Notes under the pieces: model-generated
What the model was told of the DNA's origin: nothing
The model's database searches: none
Seen by the model: the letters and a program-made list of their open reading frames with translations, nothing else
Assembly (NCBI RefSeq): GCF_018129005.1
Contig: NZ_JAAEDL010000008.1
Location: 124,001-188,000, forward strand
From: Neoroseomonas eburnea
GTDB lineage: Bacteria > Pseudomonadota > Alphaproteobacteria > Acetobacterales > Acetobacteraceae
Direction of reading: 5' to 3'
DNA: 64,000 nt
Part shown: positions 42,167-50,891 of the stretch, piece by piece
How the letters are laid out: every line of letters begins with the position of its first letter
Position numbering within the stretch: position 1 is the first letter of the stretch
Position numbers and translations under genes: made by a program

Positions 42167-43056
42167 GCATCCTTCTTCGCGCTGGCGCGCGCGTCGTCAT
42201 CTTCGGCATCACCGGCCGCTTCGGCACGTTCTCCATCCGCGACCTTCGCGCCTCAGGCACCGAGGTAGTGGCCGGCGTGGTGCCCGGCCGCGGCGGCACC
42301 GAGGTCGAAGGCGTACCCATTTTCGGCTCGGCAGAGCAGGCGGTGTGCGACACCGGCGCCGACTGCGCCCTCATCTACGTGCCGGCGCCACTCGCCCTCG
42401 ATGCTGTGCTCGAGGCCATCGATGCCGACTGCCAGCTCGTCGCCTATCCTGGCGACGGCCTGCCGGTGGCCGACGCCATGGAGATGCGTGCCGCCGCTCG
42501 CGCGCGCGGCGCCTGGCTGGTCGGGCCGAACTCGCCCGGCTTGATATCCCCGGGCAAGGCGAAGCTGGGCTTCATGCCGAGCTTCTGCTTCCGCCCCGGC
42601 CCCGTCGGGCTGATCTCGCGTTCTGGCTCACTGTCCTACGAGGCGTCCTACCGTCTCTCCTGCGCCGGCGTTGGGCAATCCACTGTGATCGGCATCGGAG
42701 GCGACCCGGTGAAGGGCGTTACCGCTGCCGAGGCCGTGACCATGTTCCACGAGGACCCAGAGACGGCGGCCATTGTCTATCTCGGCGAGATCGGCGGCAC
42801 CGATGAATACGCCGTCGCTGACTACGCCCGGCGTCTGGATGCCAAGCCCGTCACCGCCTTGCTCGTCGGTCGCACGGCGCCACCCGGCAAGAAGATGGGC
42901 CACGCCGCCGCGCTGGTCGGCGGCTACGCCGACAGCTGGGCGGCGAAGGTTGAGGCGCTCGCCGCCGCCGGGGTCAACGTGGCCCGCAGCCTCGACCAGC
43001 TTCCTATCGCCGCCGCCGAATCCCTGGCCCGCGCGGGCCTCGCGCCCGCCGCCTGA
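42163..43056 (+). CDS. Succinyl-CoA-synthetase-type acyl-CoA ligase, alpha subunit
   Basis: A 297-residue SucD-like subunit. The CoA-binding Rossmann start is VVIFGITGRFGTFSIRDL (the family has QGITG). VGPNSPGLISPGKAKLGFMP and the phospho-His His247 in PPGKKMGHAAAL are intact. It binds CoA and carries the phosphohistidine intermediate. It is translationally coupled to the beta subunit. Succinate, malate, itaconate or a branched dicarboxylate are all conceivable substrates. Confidence 0.92.
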   Translation: MSILLRAGARVVIFGITGRFGTFSIRDLRASGTEVVAGVVPGRGGTEVEGVPIFGSAEQAVCDTGADCALIYVPAPLALDAVLEAIDADCQLVAYPGDGLPVADAMEMRAAARARGAWLVGPNSPGLISPGKAKLGFMPSFCFRPGPVGLISRSGSLSYEASYRLSCAGVGQSTVIGIGGDPVKGVTAAEAVTMFHEDPETAAIVYLGEIGGTDEYAVADYARRLDAKPVTALLVGRTAPPGKKMGHAAALVGGYADSWAAKVEALAAAGVNVARSLDQLPIAAAESLARAGLAPAA

Positions 43057-43101
43057 CCGTCACCACCGCACCCAAGACGATCACGAGAGGAACCGCCCCG
43101 C

Positions 43102-44304
43102 ATGACCACCGCCGAGATCACGATGCAGGATCGCCCCGCCGAGGGGCGCATCACCGACGACGCCGTCGCCGAGGCGCGCAAGATGATCGGCATGCAGCTG
43201 CGCCCCGAGGGGCCGTACCTGCAGGACGCGACGCCCGATACGCTGCGCAACTGGTGCAACGGCATCGGCGATCTGAACCCGCTCTACCGCGACCTTGAGC
43301 ACGGTCGCCTGTCGCGCCACGGTATGCAGCTCGCGCATCCGATGTTCCCCATGGCCTTCGGCTGGATCGGCCGCACCCGCTGGGGCCTGTCGGGCGTTCA
43401 CGGCTTCTACGCCGGTAATGACTGGGAACTGTTCCGCCACATCCGCCCCGGCGACCGGGTGAACGCGATCGAGCGCGTGGTGGGCGTCGAGGAGAAGGAG
43501 AGCAAATTCTCCGGCCGCCTGGTCATGCAGTATGTCGAGGCGAGCTACTTCAACCAGCGCGGCGAGCTGCTGGCCCGCGGCCTCGGCTGGTGCACGCGGC
43601 ATGAGCGCAAGGCAGCGCGCGACGCCGGCAAGTACAAGGACATCGTCCCCTACGAATACACGCCGGAGGAGTTCGAGCGCCTCGACGATGCCATCCTCAA
43701 TGAGGAGAAGAACATCCGCGGCAATCTGGTCCGCTATTTCGAGGACGTGCAGGTCGGCGAGGAGCTGCCGCCGATCGTCCGCGGCCCCCTGTCCCTGATG
43801 GATACGATGGGCTTCCTGGTCGGCTGCGGCCGCGGCCACACCCATGGCGTCGTGCTGAAGAACGCGGTCAAGCACCCCGGCCACTTCTTCCGCAACCCGG
43901 AGGCCGGTGGCGGCATCGAATACACCGGCATCGGCCACCATCGCGACTCCGTCGCGAAGGAGGTCGGCGTGCCCGGCACCTACGACTACGGTCCGCAGCG
44001 CTCGGCCTGGATGTGCAGCCTGGTCACCAACTGGATGGGCGATGCCGCCTTCCTCAAGCGCGTGCGCAGCGAGATGCGGCGCTTCAACACCATGGGCGAC
44101 AGCACCTGGTGTAAGGGCAAGGTGACGCGGAAATACGTCAAGGACGGGCATGCGCTGGTCGACATCGAGATCTGGGGCGAGAACCAGCGCGGCGAGCTGA
44201 CCACGCCGGGCATGGCGACGGTCGCGCTGCCCTCGCGCGACGTGAACAACAAGGTGTTCCTCGACGGCGCCGGTCTCGACCTGGACCTGCCGCTGGTGCG
44301 CTGA
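43102..44304 (+). CDS. MaoC-like double-hotdog acyl-CoA dehydratase/hydratase
   Basis: A 400-residue protein with two hotdog halves: an FAS1-like dehydratase N-half (ATPDTLRNWCNGIGDLNPLYRD, SRHGMQLAHPMFP) and a second half (YFEDVQVGEELPPIVRGPLS, GRGHTHGVVLKNAVKHPGHFF, WGENQRGELTTPGMATVALPS). Such enzymes hydrate enoyl-CoA or dehydrate hydroxyacyl-CoA, for example mesaconyl-CoA hydratases. GAGAGGA precedes ATG 43102. It sits between the CoA ligase and the CoA-transferase pair, so its substrate is probably the CoA ester they make. Confidence 0.85.
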   Translation: MTTAEITMQDRPAEGRITDDAVAEARKMIGMQLRPEGPYLQDATPDTLRNWCNGIGDLNPLYRDLEHGRLSRHGMQLAHPMFPMAFGWIGRTRWGLSGVHGFYAGNDWELFRHIRPGDRVNAIERVVGVEEKESKFSGRLVMQYVEASYFNQRGELLARGLGWCTRHERKAARDAGKYKDIVPYEYTPEEFERLDDAILNEEKNIRGNLVRYFEDVQVGEELPPIVRGPLSLMDTMGFLVGCGRGHTHGVVLKNAVKHPGHFFRNPEAGGGIEYTGIGHHRDSVAKEVGVPGTYDYGPQRSAWMCSLVTNWMGDAAFLKRVRSEMRRFNTMGDSTWCKGKVTRKYVKDGHALVDIEIWGENQRGELTTPGMATVALPSRDVNNKVFLDGAGLDLDLPLVR

Positions 44305-44332
44305 GCCTGACATCGCGAGGGAGGACGGCCGC

Positions 44333-45475
44333 ATGAACCAGGCTGCAGCGGGGCCGCTCGAGGGGATCAGGGTGGTCGAGCGCAGCGCCGGCGTCGCCGC
44401 GGCGGCTGCCGGCCGGCTCCTCGCGGCGATGGGTGCCGAGGTCGTGCTGGCGGAGGACCCCGCCGGCACGCCCTTGCGGCGCGAGCCTCCTTTCATCGGG
44501 CCTGGCATCAGCGCGCTGTTTGCCTATCTCGCCGCCGGCAAGCGCAGCGTCGTGGTCGACGGCGCCACCGCGCTGCACCGCCTGGCCGATGGCGCGGACA
44601 TCCTGATCGACGACACGCCGGTCGAGGATCGTGTGGCGCTCGGCCTTGATCCCGCCGCGGTGCGGCGCCGGTATCCCCGCATCGTGCATGTCTCGGTCCT
44701 CCCCTTCGGCGCATCGGGCCCGAAGGCCGGATGGCGCGGCGAGGAGGTCAACCTCATCCACGCCTCGGGCGAGGGCTACCTGCTGCCCAACGGCCTGTCC
44801 GTGGAGCTCTTCCCCGATCGTCCGCCGCTGAAGATCCATGGGCACTTCGCCTGCTGGCAGGCGGGCGTGGCCGCGGTGCTCGGCGCGCTCTCCGCGCTGT
44901 GGAGCAGTACGGGGCAGTTCGTCGACATCTCCGTGCAGGACGCGGCGCTGGCAGTCGGTGCCTTCGCCATCCAACGCCTCGGCGACGGGGAGGTGGAGCA
45001 CCGCACGACGCGATCCTTCCGCTTCGGCGGCGTGATCGAATGCCGCGACGGTTATGTGGAACTCCTCACGCTCGAGGACCGGCAGTGGCAGGGCCTGGTG
45101 AAGCTGATGGGCGATCCGGACTGGGCGGCCGATCCGGCGCTCGCCGATCCGGTCTCACGCAGCGCCAAGGGCAAGGAGATCAATGCGCGGATCCGTGCCT
45201 GGGCCCTGCAGCATCCGGTCGCGGAACTGGTGGCGCGGGCGCAGGAGCTCGGCGTCCCGATGGGGCGCTACAACACGCCGGCGGAGATCCTGGCCGGTCC
45301 GCACGAGAATGCCCGGGGCATCTTCGCACCGGTCGCGATGCTCGGCCTGGGACCGGTCCCCGTGCTGAGCGCGCCGGTGCGCTTCGGGCCCGATGCGCTG
45401 CCGCTGCGCCGCGGTCCGCCCGATCTCGGCGCCGACCAGCGCCTGCTGGCGCAGCCCGCCGCGGAGGTCGCATGA
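44333..45475 (+). CDS. Class III CoA-transferase (CaiB/BaiF), Cys in place of catalytic Asp
   Basis: A 380-residue CaiB/BaiF protein, slightly short. The opening GPLEGIRVVERSAGVAAAAAG lacks the usual ADFT core. In the segment that normally carries the catalytic Asp (D-x3-G, five residues before an Ala-rich helix) it has HFACWQAGVAAVLGALSAL, i.e. Cys174 at the Asp position (codon TGC). It may be inactive alone and act as the partner of the next gene, whose Asp is intact. The two genes overlap by four bases (ATGA), favouring a heteromer. This alignment was done by eye. Confidence 0.85.
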   Translation: MNQAAAGPLEGIRVVERSAGVAAAAAGRLLAAMGAEVVLAEDPAGTPLRREPPFIGPGISALFAYLAAGKRSVVVDGATALHRLADGADILIDDTPVEDRVALGLDPAAVRRRYPRIVHVSVLPFGASGPKAGWRGEEVNLIHASGEGYLLPNGLSVELFPDRPPLKIHGHFACWQAGVAAVLGALSALWSSTGQFVDISVQDAALAVGAFAIQRLGDGEVEHRTTRSFRFGGVIECRDGYVELLTLEDRQWQGLVKLMGDPDWAADPALADPVSRSAKGKEINARIRAWALQHPVAELVARAQELGVPMGRYNTPAEILAGPHENARGIFAPVAMLGLGPVPVLSAPVRFGPDALPLRRGPPDLGADQRLLAQPAAEVA

Positions 45476-46674
45476 CCATGGCCGGACCCCTTGCTGGCGT
45501 GCGCATCGCGGACTTTACCGTCCACGCCGCGGGCCCCTTCTGCACGCACATGCTGGCCCAGCTTGGCGCCGAGGTGATCAAGGTCGAGAGCGCCCAGCGC
45601 CCCGACATCTTCCGCAAGCCGCATCCGGTCTATGGCCGGCTGGGTGCTGCGACCTTCGACCAGGTGGCCTCGGCGAAGCTCTCGGTGCGGCTGAACCTGA
45701 AGCATCCGAGGGGCATCGAGCTCGCGAAGCACCTGGTCGCGCAGAGCGACATCGCGGCGGAGAGCTTCCGCCCCGGGGTGATGACGCGCCTCGGCCTTGG
45801 CTACGACGCGCTGCGTGCGGTGAAGCAGGACATCGTCATGTTGTCGGTCTCGGCCTCGGGGCAGAGCGGCCCCGACTCGCATTTCGCGGGCTATGCGCCG
45901 CTCTTTGGCGCCTGGGGCGGGCTTGGCTGGCTGACCGGCTATCCGGACGGGCCGCCGGTCGAGATGCGCCATGCCATGGATCATTCCGTCGGCCTGCATG
46001 CGGCGATGGCCGCCGTGGCGGCGCTGCACCGCCGGCGCCGCACAGGGGACGGCTCGCATGTCGATGTCTGCGCGCGCGAAGTTGCCGCGGCCGCGGCCGG
46101 CGACGCGCTGATCGAAGCCGCCGCCGGCGGCACGCCGCGCCGATGGGGCAACGCGCATCCGCGCATGGCGCCGCATGGCGTCTATCCGGCGCGCGATCCG
46201 GATTCCTGGCTGACCATTGCTGTCGCCGATGAACGCGCCTGGCTCGGCCTGCTGTCCGTCATGGGGCGCCGTGACCTTGCCGGCGATCCGCGCTTTGCGA
46301 CGGAGGCGGCGCGCCACGCGGTGCGCATCGCCCTCGACGCCATCGTCGCCGACTGGACGCGGCTGCAGGATGCCGAGGAGGCGGCCGCGCTGCTGCAGCA
46401 GGCGGGCTGTGCCGCGCATCCGTCCTGGGACACGCCGCACATCGCGGCCGATCCGCACCTGCGCGCTCGCGCTGCCATCGTCGACACGACGGAGCCCGAT
46501 GGCACGATGCGCGCCGCGGTGGGCGTGCCGGTGCGCCTGTCGGCAACCCCGCCGCGCGGGATCTGGCGCGGCACGCCGCAGCTTGGCGAGGATGAGGACA
46601 GGATCTTCGGCGATCTGCTCGGCCTCGACGTCGGGGCGCGGCGCAGCCTGGAAGCCGAGGGCGCGATTCTCTGA
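45472..46674 (+). CDS. Class III CoA-transferase (CaiB/BaiF)
   Basis: A 400-residue CaiB/BaiF protein with canonical opening GPLAGVRIADFTVHAAGPFCTHMLAQLGAEVIKVE. SFRPGVMTRLGLGYDAL is in place, and the catalytic Asp is in MDHSVGLHAAMAAVAAL. It transfers CoA between carboxylates via an aspartyl-CoA mixed anhydride. It is coupled to the preceding Cys-variant paralogue and followed 25 bases later by an HTD2-like hydratase. Confidence 0.92.
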   Translation: MTMAGPLAGVRIADFTVHAAGPFCTHMLAQLGAEVIKVESAQRPDIFRKPHPVYGRLGAATFDQVASAKLSVRLNLKHPRGIELAKHLVAQSDIAAESFRPGVMTRLGLGYDALRAVKQDIVMLSVSASGQSGPDSHFAGYAPLFGAWGGLGWLTGYPDGPPVEMRHAMDHSVGLHAAMAAVAALHRRRRTGDGSHVDVCAREVAAAAAGDALIEAAAGGTPRRWGNAHPRMAPHGVYPARDPDSWLTIAVADERAWLGLLSVMGRRDLAGDPRFATEAARHAVRIALDAIVADWTRLQDAEEAAALLQQAGCAAHPSWDTPHIAADPHLRARAAIVDTTEPDGTMRAAVGVPVRLSATPPRGIWRGTPQLGEDEDRIFGDLLGLDVGARRSLEAEGAIL

Positions 46675-46699
46675 AACGCCGCAACGCACGGGAACACGG

Positions 46700-47542
46700 A
46701 TGAGCGAACACGAATGGGGAGCCTGGATCGGCCGGAGCGAAAGCCGCACTGAGGCGATCGCTCCTGACCGCGTGGCGGCGCTGGCCGCGACGCTGGACCT
46801 CGACCAGGCGCAGCAGCCCGGCGCGCCTTTGCCGCCGGGCTGGCACTGGCTTTTCTTCAACCCCTTCGTTCGTCGAAGCGAACTCGGCGAGGACGGGCAT
46901 CCGAAGCGCGGCGGCTTCCTGCCGCCGGTGCCGCTGCCGCGCCGGATGTGGGCCGGCGGGCGGGTCGAGTACCTCGCGGACCTGCCGGTCGGCGCGACGG
47001 TGGAGCGGCGCAGCGAGATCGTCTCGATCGATCGCAAGGTCGGCAAGCGCGGCGAGCTGGTCTTCGTCACGGTGCGCCATATCCTTGCGACCGGCGGCGC
47101 GGACTGCATCCGGGAGGAGCAGGACATCGTCTACCGTGCGCCCTCTGCGCCCGGCACGCCGGCGCCGCCGCCCGAGGCCGCCCCCGGCGGAGCCATCGCA
47201 TCGGAGGAGGTGCATCCCGACCCGGTGCTGCTGTTCCGGTATTCGGCGCTGACCTCCAACGGCCATCGCATTCACTACGATCTGCCCTATGCGCGCGAGG
47301 AGGAGGGCTATCCAGGCCTCGTCGTGCACGGGCCGCTGACGGCGACGCTGCTGCAAGGCTTCGCGCGGCGCTGCTGCGGCGATGCTCGGTTGGCACGCTT
47401 CGCCTTCCGCGGTGTCAGCCCGCTCTTCGCCGGCCATCCCTTCCGCCTGGAGGCAGCGGCCGAAGAGGAGGGGCTGCAGCTCTGGGCCCGCGGGCCCGAG
47501 GGTGAGCTGGCGATGGGCGCCGAGGCCACGTTCCGCACGTGA
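46700..47542 (+). CDS. HTD2 / mesaconyl-C4-CoA hydratase-like hotdog dehydratase
   Basis: A 280-residue FAS1-like dehydratase. PGWHWLFFNPFVRRSELGEDGHPKRGGFLPPVPLPRRMWAGG near residue 50 is the family hallmark. The second hotdog has NGHRIHYDLPYAREEEGYPGLVVHGPLTATLL, which holds the hydratase His/Asp region. Related proteins are mitochondrial HTD2 and the mesaconyl-C4-CoA hydratase of the 3-hydroxypropionate cycle. It ends the first rightward block of the island. ATG 46700 follows ACGGGAACACGG. Confidence 0.87.
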   Translation: MSEHEWGAWIGRSESRTEAIAPDRVAALAATLDLDQAQQPGAPLPPGWHWLFFNPFVRRSELGEDGHPKRGGFLPPVPLPRRMWAGGRVEYLADLPVGATVERRSEIVSIDRKVGKRGELVFVTVRHILATGGADCIREEQDIVYRAPSAPGTPAPPPEAAPGGAIASEEVHPDPVLLFRYSALTSNGHRIHYDLPYAREEEGYPGLVVHGPLTATLLQGFARRCCGDARLARFAFRGVSPLFAGHPFRLEAAAEEEGLQLWARGPEGELAMGAEATFRT

Positions 47543-47547
47543 CCCGT

Positions 47548-47572
47548 GCGGCCGGAGAGCGTCTCCGGCCGC
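47548..47572. terminator. Bidirectional terminator-like hairpin between convergent genes
   Basis: The arms GCGGCCGGAGA and TCTCCGGCCGC are a perfect 11-base inverted repeat around GCG. It lies in the 38-base gap between the rightward hydratase stop and the leftward Bug stop. It lacks a T-tract, so it may act with Rho or as a 3'-end stabiliser. Confidence 0.6.
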
Positions 47573-47580
47573 GCCGGCCC

Positions 47581-48579
47581 TCAGTCTACGCGGATGTTCG
47601 CCACGCGCACGACCTCGCGCCACTTGACGATGTCGGCTTCGAGGAAGCTGCGGAACTCCGTCGGGGGCATGCCGACCGGCACCAGCCCCTGGTCGAGCAG
47701 CCGCTGGCGCAGCCCAGGATCGGTCAGGGCGCGGCGCATCGCGCCATAGATCGTGTCGACCTGGCGCGGCGGCAGCCCCGTAGGGCCGAACAGGCCGTGC
47801 CAGGCCGCGACGTCGAAGTCGGGCACGCCCTGCTCCTCGACTGTCGGCACATCCGGTGTCCATTCCAGCCGTTGGTTGGAGGTGGTGGCCAGCGCGCGCA
47901 GCTTGCCATCGCGCACGAAGGGGAGAACCGCGGTGACTTGGTAGACGAGCATCGGCACCTGACCGCTGACGACGTCGGTCACCGCCTGCGCCCCGCTGCG
48001 GTAGGGGACGTGCTCGAGCTTCGCGCCGGTGCGCATCTTCAGCAGCTCGCCGGCCAGGTGGCTCGAGGTACCGTTGCCGGCAGAGGCGTAGTTCACACCG
48101 CCTGGCTGCGTCTTCATCCAGGCGATGAACTCCGCCAGGCTGCGCGCGGGAACCTGCGGGTTTACGACCAGCAGGTTCGGCGCATTCGTCACCAGCGAGA
48201 TGTGCGTGAAGTCGCGCAGCGGATCGTAGGGCAGGCGAGGCATCAGCGAGACGATGACGGAATGCGAGGCGACCGCGCCCATCAGCAGCGTGTTGCCGTC
48301 GGGCGCGGATTTGGCGACGACCTCGCTGCCGACGGCGCCGCTGGCGCCGACGCGGTTCTCGACCACCATCGGTTGGCCGAGCGTCTCGGCCATGTGCTGG
48401 GACACGAGACGGGTCATGATGTCCGTGCTGGTGCCCGCGCCGTAGGGAACGATCAGGCGGATCGGCCGGTCCGGCCAGGTGCCCTGCGCGAGGACCGGCA
48501 GCGTCGGCAGGGCCGCGGCGACGCCAAGCAGATGCCGACGCCGCCACTGGCTATGCCGCGCGCTTGTGGGCTGATCCAT
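47581..48579 (-). CDS. Bug/TctC-family substrate-binding protein
   Basis: A 332-residue Bug protein, signal SQWRRRHLLGVAAALPTLPVLAQG. Motifs are PIRLIVPYGAGTSTDIMTRLV, ENRVGASGAVGSEVVAKSAPDG and LEHVPYRSGAQAVTDVVSGQ. It is transcribed leftward, alone, from the divergent region shared with the ABC binding protein, with a GntR-type box 41 bases upstream of its start. Confidence 0.92.
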   Translation of the reverse strand: MDQPTSARHSQWRRRHLLGVAAALPTLPVLAQGTWPDRPIRLIVPYGAGTSTDIMTRLVSQHMAETLGQPMVVENRVGASGAVGSEVVAKSAPDGNTLLMGAVASHSVIVSLMPRLPYDPLRDFTHISLVTNAPNLLVVNPQVPARSLAEFIAWMKTQPGGVNYASAGNGTSSHLAGELLKMRTGAKLEHVPYRSGAQAVTDVVSGQVPMLVYQVTAVLPFVRDGKLRALATTSNQRLEWTPDVPTVEEQGVPDFDVAAWHGLFGPTGLPPRQVDTIYGAMRRALTDPGLRQRLLDQGLVPVGMPPTEFRSFLEADIVKWREVVRVANIRVD

Positions 48580-48620
48580 GGCTCGTTCCTTCCCTTCGGG
48601 CCGCGAGTGGTGCCGCTAAA

Positions 48621-48634
48621 TAATGCATTCTACC
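48621..48634. promoter_or_regulatory. GntR-type box, site C (TAATGCATTCTACC)
   Basis: The best copy of the box and the one from which I took the consensus. The inner TAATGCATT is almost a perfect palindrome. It overlaps the promoter-like element of the leftward Bug gene. Confidence 0.55.
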
Positions 48635-48752
48635 CGCAATTCGACAAGGGCCTGCCTCTGGGCCTCCTGGGGTGGACGCGTTGCTCGGCCCAATTTCTGC
48701 GGGAGAAACGTCAGAATTCAAGGTTTCGAACGGGTCCTCAAAAAATTCTGGA

Positions 48753-48766
48753 TAATGCATAATGCT
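48753..48766. promoter_or_regulatory. GntR-type box, site D (TAATGCATAATGCT)
   Basis: The palindromic core TAATGCATAA is conserved but the right flank differs from the TACC of the other sites. It lies 133 bases upstream of the ABC binding-protein start, in an AT-rich patch that includes GATAAT (48751-48756). Confidence 0.45.
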
Positions 48767-48899
48767 TTTAGGTTGACGCTCTCGGGAGCCGGAGGAATGA
48801 TCCGCCACGTCCAACGAAGACCCGGCGCCCTCGTGGCTGCGCCGAGCCCCGCCCGACAAGAACCGAAGCCGCCCCGGCGGCCCGAGGAGGAAGCCGTCC

Positions 48900-50111
48900 A
48901 TGCAGATCACGCGATCGCAGTTCCTGTCCCTGTTCGCGGCCAGCGCAGCCTCGCGCCTCGCGACCCCGGCCTTGGCGCAGGATGCGAACCCCGGCATCGA
49001 CGCCGCCTCCAAAACCGTCACGATTGGCGGCTTCACGCCCATCACCGGGCCGGTGCCGTTTTACGGAATCCTGACCCGCGCCGCGGACGCCTGCTTCCGC
49101 CACATCAATGAGAATGGCGGCATCCGCGGCTGGAAGGTGCAGTACGTCACCATGGACGACGGCTACGAGCCGTCGCGCAGCGTCGCGGTCACGCGCCGGC
49201 TCGTCGAGGAGCACAAGATCTTCTCGCTCGTCGCCGCCGTCGGCACGGCGACGAACGTCGCAGTCATTCCCTATGCCCGCGAGCAGGGCCTGCCGATGAT
49301 CGGGCCGATCGGTGGCGCCTCGGCCTTCTTCACGGAACGCAACGTCTTCCCGCTGCTGCCCGACTATGGCTGGTCGGCGGCGGCGAATGCCGAATACGCG
49401 CTGGACGATCTGCGTCTGCGACGCCTGGCGCTGCTGTGGGAGAATGACGAACTCGGGCGTTCGGCCAAGCGCGGCTTCGACAAGTACATGACGGCGCGCG
49501 GCATCGAGCCCGCGGAATCGCAACCCTTCGACGTGCGCGCGACCGACTTCACGCCGCAGATCCGCCGGCTCGCCAACGCGCAGGCGGACGGCGTGATCAT
49601 GTTCGGCTCCAACGCGAACCTCGCCGCGGCCCTACGCGCAGCCGACCGCGCCGGCTTCCGGTCCAACTGGTTCGCGCCATTCTTCACCGCGGACCCCTCG
49701 ACCTTCCGCCTTGCGGGTGATCTGCTGAACGGGACCTATTTCTCCTCCTGGCTGCTGCCGGTCGGCGGCGACGAGCCGGAGGTCAAGGCCTATCGCGAAT
49801 CCGCCGCGCGCTTCGCCCCGAACGACCCGATCGGCGTGTTCGGTCTGAACGGCTGGAGCAACGCCGCGCTCTTCGCGGTCGGCTTCGGCAAACTGGTCGA
49901 CAGCGGGCGGCCGCTGACGCGGGCCAATCTCATCGAGGTCATGGAGACCCTGACCGACGCCGCAGTGGGCGGCGCGCGCAACGTGACCTTCAAGCCGGGC
50001 GACCATCGGGGCACGCGGCAGGAAGGCATCATCCGCGCCGAGAACGGCGCCTTCAGGCTGGTGCGCGAGTTTCGCCCCTATCCGGCCGCGGCCTTCGACA
50101 TGCCGGCCTGA
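48900..50111 (+). CDS. ABC transporter substrate-binding protein, branched-chain amino acid (HAAT) type
   Basis: A 403-residue LivK-like (Peripla_BP_6) protein with signal MQITRSQFLSLFAASAASRLATPALAQD. The mature domain begins VTIGGFTPITGPVPFYG, then YVTMDDGYEPSRSVAVTRRLVEE and the GTATNVAVIPYAREQGLPMIGP block. AGGAGG precedes ATG 48900. It heads the rightward operon that ends with LivF and the lactonase-like gene. Two dehydrogenase genes are inserted between it and the permeases. The ligand may be any amino acid or aromatic or aliphatic carboxylate. Confidence 0.92.
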   Translation: MQITRSQFLSLFAASAASRLATPALAQDANPGIDAASKTVTIGGFTPITGPVPFYGILTRAADACFRHINENGGIRGWKVQYVTMDDGYEPSRSVAVTRRLVEEHKIFSLVAAVGTATNVAVIPYAREQGLPMIGPIGGASAFFTERNVFPLLPDYGWSAAANAEYALDDLRLRRLALLWENDELGRSAKRGFDKYMTARGIEPAESQPFDVRATDFTPQIRRLANAQADGVIMFGSNANLAAALRAADRAGFRSNWFAPFFTADPSTFRLAGDLLNGTYFSSWLLPVGGDEPEVKAYRESAARFAPNDPIGVFGLNGWSNAALFAVGFGKLVDSGRPLTRANLIEVMETLTDAAVGGARNVTFKPGDHRGTRQEGIIRAENGAFRLVREFRPYPAAAFDMPA

Positions 50112-50131
50112 ACGGGGACACAGCGGACAGA

Positions 50132-50887
50132 ATGACGATGATACCGATCAGCGCGGGCCCGCGGCTCGACGGGCGCGTCGCCCTGGTCACCGGCGGGATG
50201 GGCGGCATCGGCCGCGCCGTCTGCGCCACCCTGGCCGAAGCCGGGGCGAAGGTGCTCGCGACCGACCTGCAGGAGGACCGGGCCTGGCTCGATGCCACGC
50301 CAGGCGTCGCCTTCCTGCGCCACGACGTCACGTCCAGCGCCGAGACGGATGCCGTTCTCGACCGCGTCGCGGCGGAGCATGGCCGGCTCGATATCCTGAT
50401 CCTCTGCGCCGGGAGCATCGCGCGGACGCCGCTGGCGGACAGCACGGATGAGGAGTGGCAGTCGATCCTCGACGTCAACCTGATGGGCGTCGTGAATCCG
50501 CTGCGCAAGGCCTATCCGATGATGGTGCAGCAGGGTGGCGGCAAGGTCGTCGCGCTGGGTTCCATCGCTGCGAAGATCGGCGGCGTCGCGGCCGGCCCGG
50601 CCTATGTCGCCGCGAAATCGGCCGTGCACGGGCTGATGAAGTGGGTGGCCAAGGCCGGCGCGCAGCACGGCGTCTACGCCAATACGGTCGCACCCGGCCC
50701 GGTGGAGACACCGATGTGGCAGACCGTGACGGGGCGCGCCCCGCCCTCGGCCAATGGCAGCGTGCCGCTCGGGCGTTTCGGCCAGCCCGAGGACATCGCC
50801 CAGGCCATCCTGTTTCTCTGTTCGCCCGCGTCGAACTGGATCACCGGAACGGTCCTCGACGTGAATGGCGGCATGTTGATGGACTGA
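50132..50887 (+). CDS. Short-chain dehydrogenase/reductase (SDR)
   Basis: A 251-residue classical SDR. The cofactor motif is TGGMGGIG (20-27) with an Asp at residue 45 (LATDLQ), favouring NAD. Catalytic Ser144, Tyr158 and Lys162 (YVAAK) are present, as is VNGGMLMD at the C-terminus. It oxidises or reduces a hydroxyl/keto group, probably of the imported compound or a CoA ester. It lies 20 bases after the binding-protein gene and four bases before the next dehydrogenase gene. Confidence 0.92.
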   Translation: MTMIPISAGPRLDGRVALVTGGMGGIGRAVCATLAEAGAKVLATDLQEDRAWLDATPGVAFLRHDVTSSAETDAVLDRVAAEHGRLDILILCAGSIARTPLADSTDEEWQSILDVNLMGVVNPLRKAYPMMVQQGGGKVVALGSIAAKIGGVAAGPAYVAAKSAVHGLMKWVAKAGAQHGVYANTVAPGPVETPMWQTVTGRAPPSANGSVPLGRFGQPEDIAQAILFLCSPASNWITGTVLDVNGGMLMD

Positions 50888-50891
50888 CGCC

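Larger units (their letters stand above)
48580..48899. promoter_or_regulatory. Divergent promoter region with two GntR-type boxes
   Basis: A 320-base region between the leftward Bug gene and the rightward ABC importer operon; AT-rich at 48615-48775. Box C (48621-48634) serves the Bug side, where TTGTCG, 17 bases and ATTATT on the minus strand make a promoter-like pair overlapping the box. Box D (48753-48766) is on the importer side. No small gene is recognisable. Confidence 0.5.
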
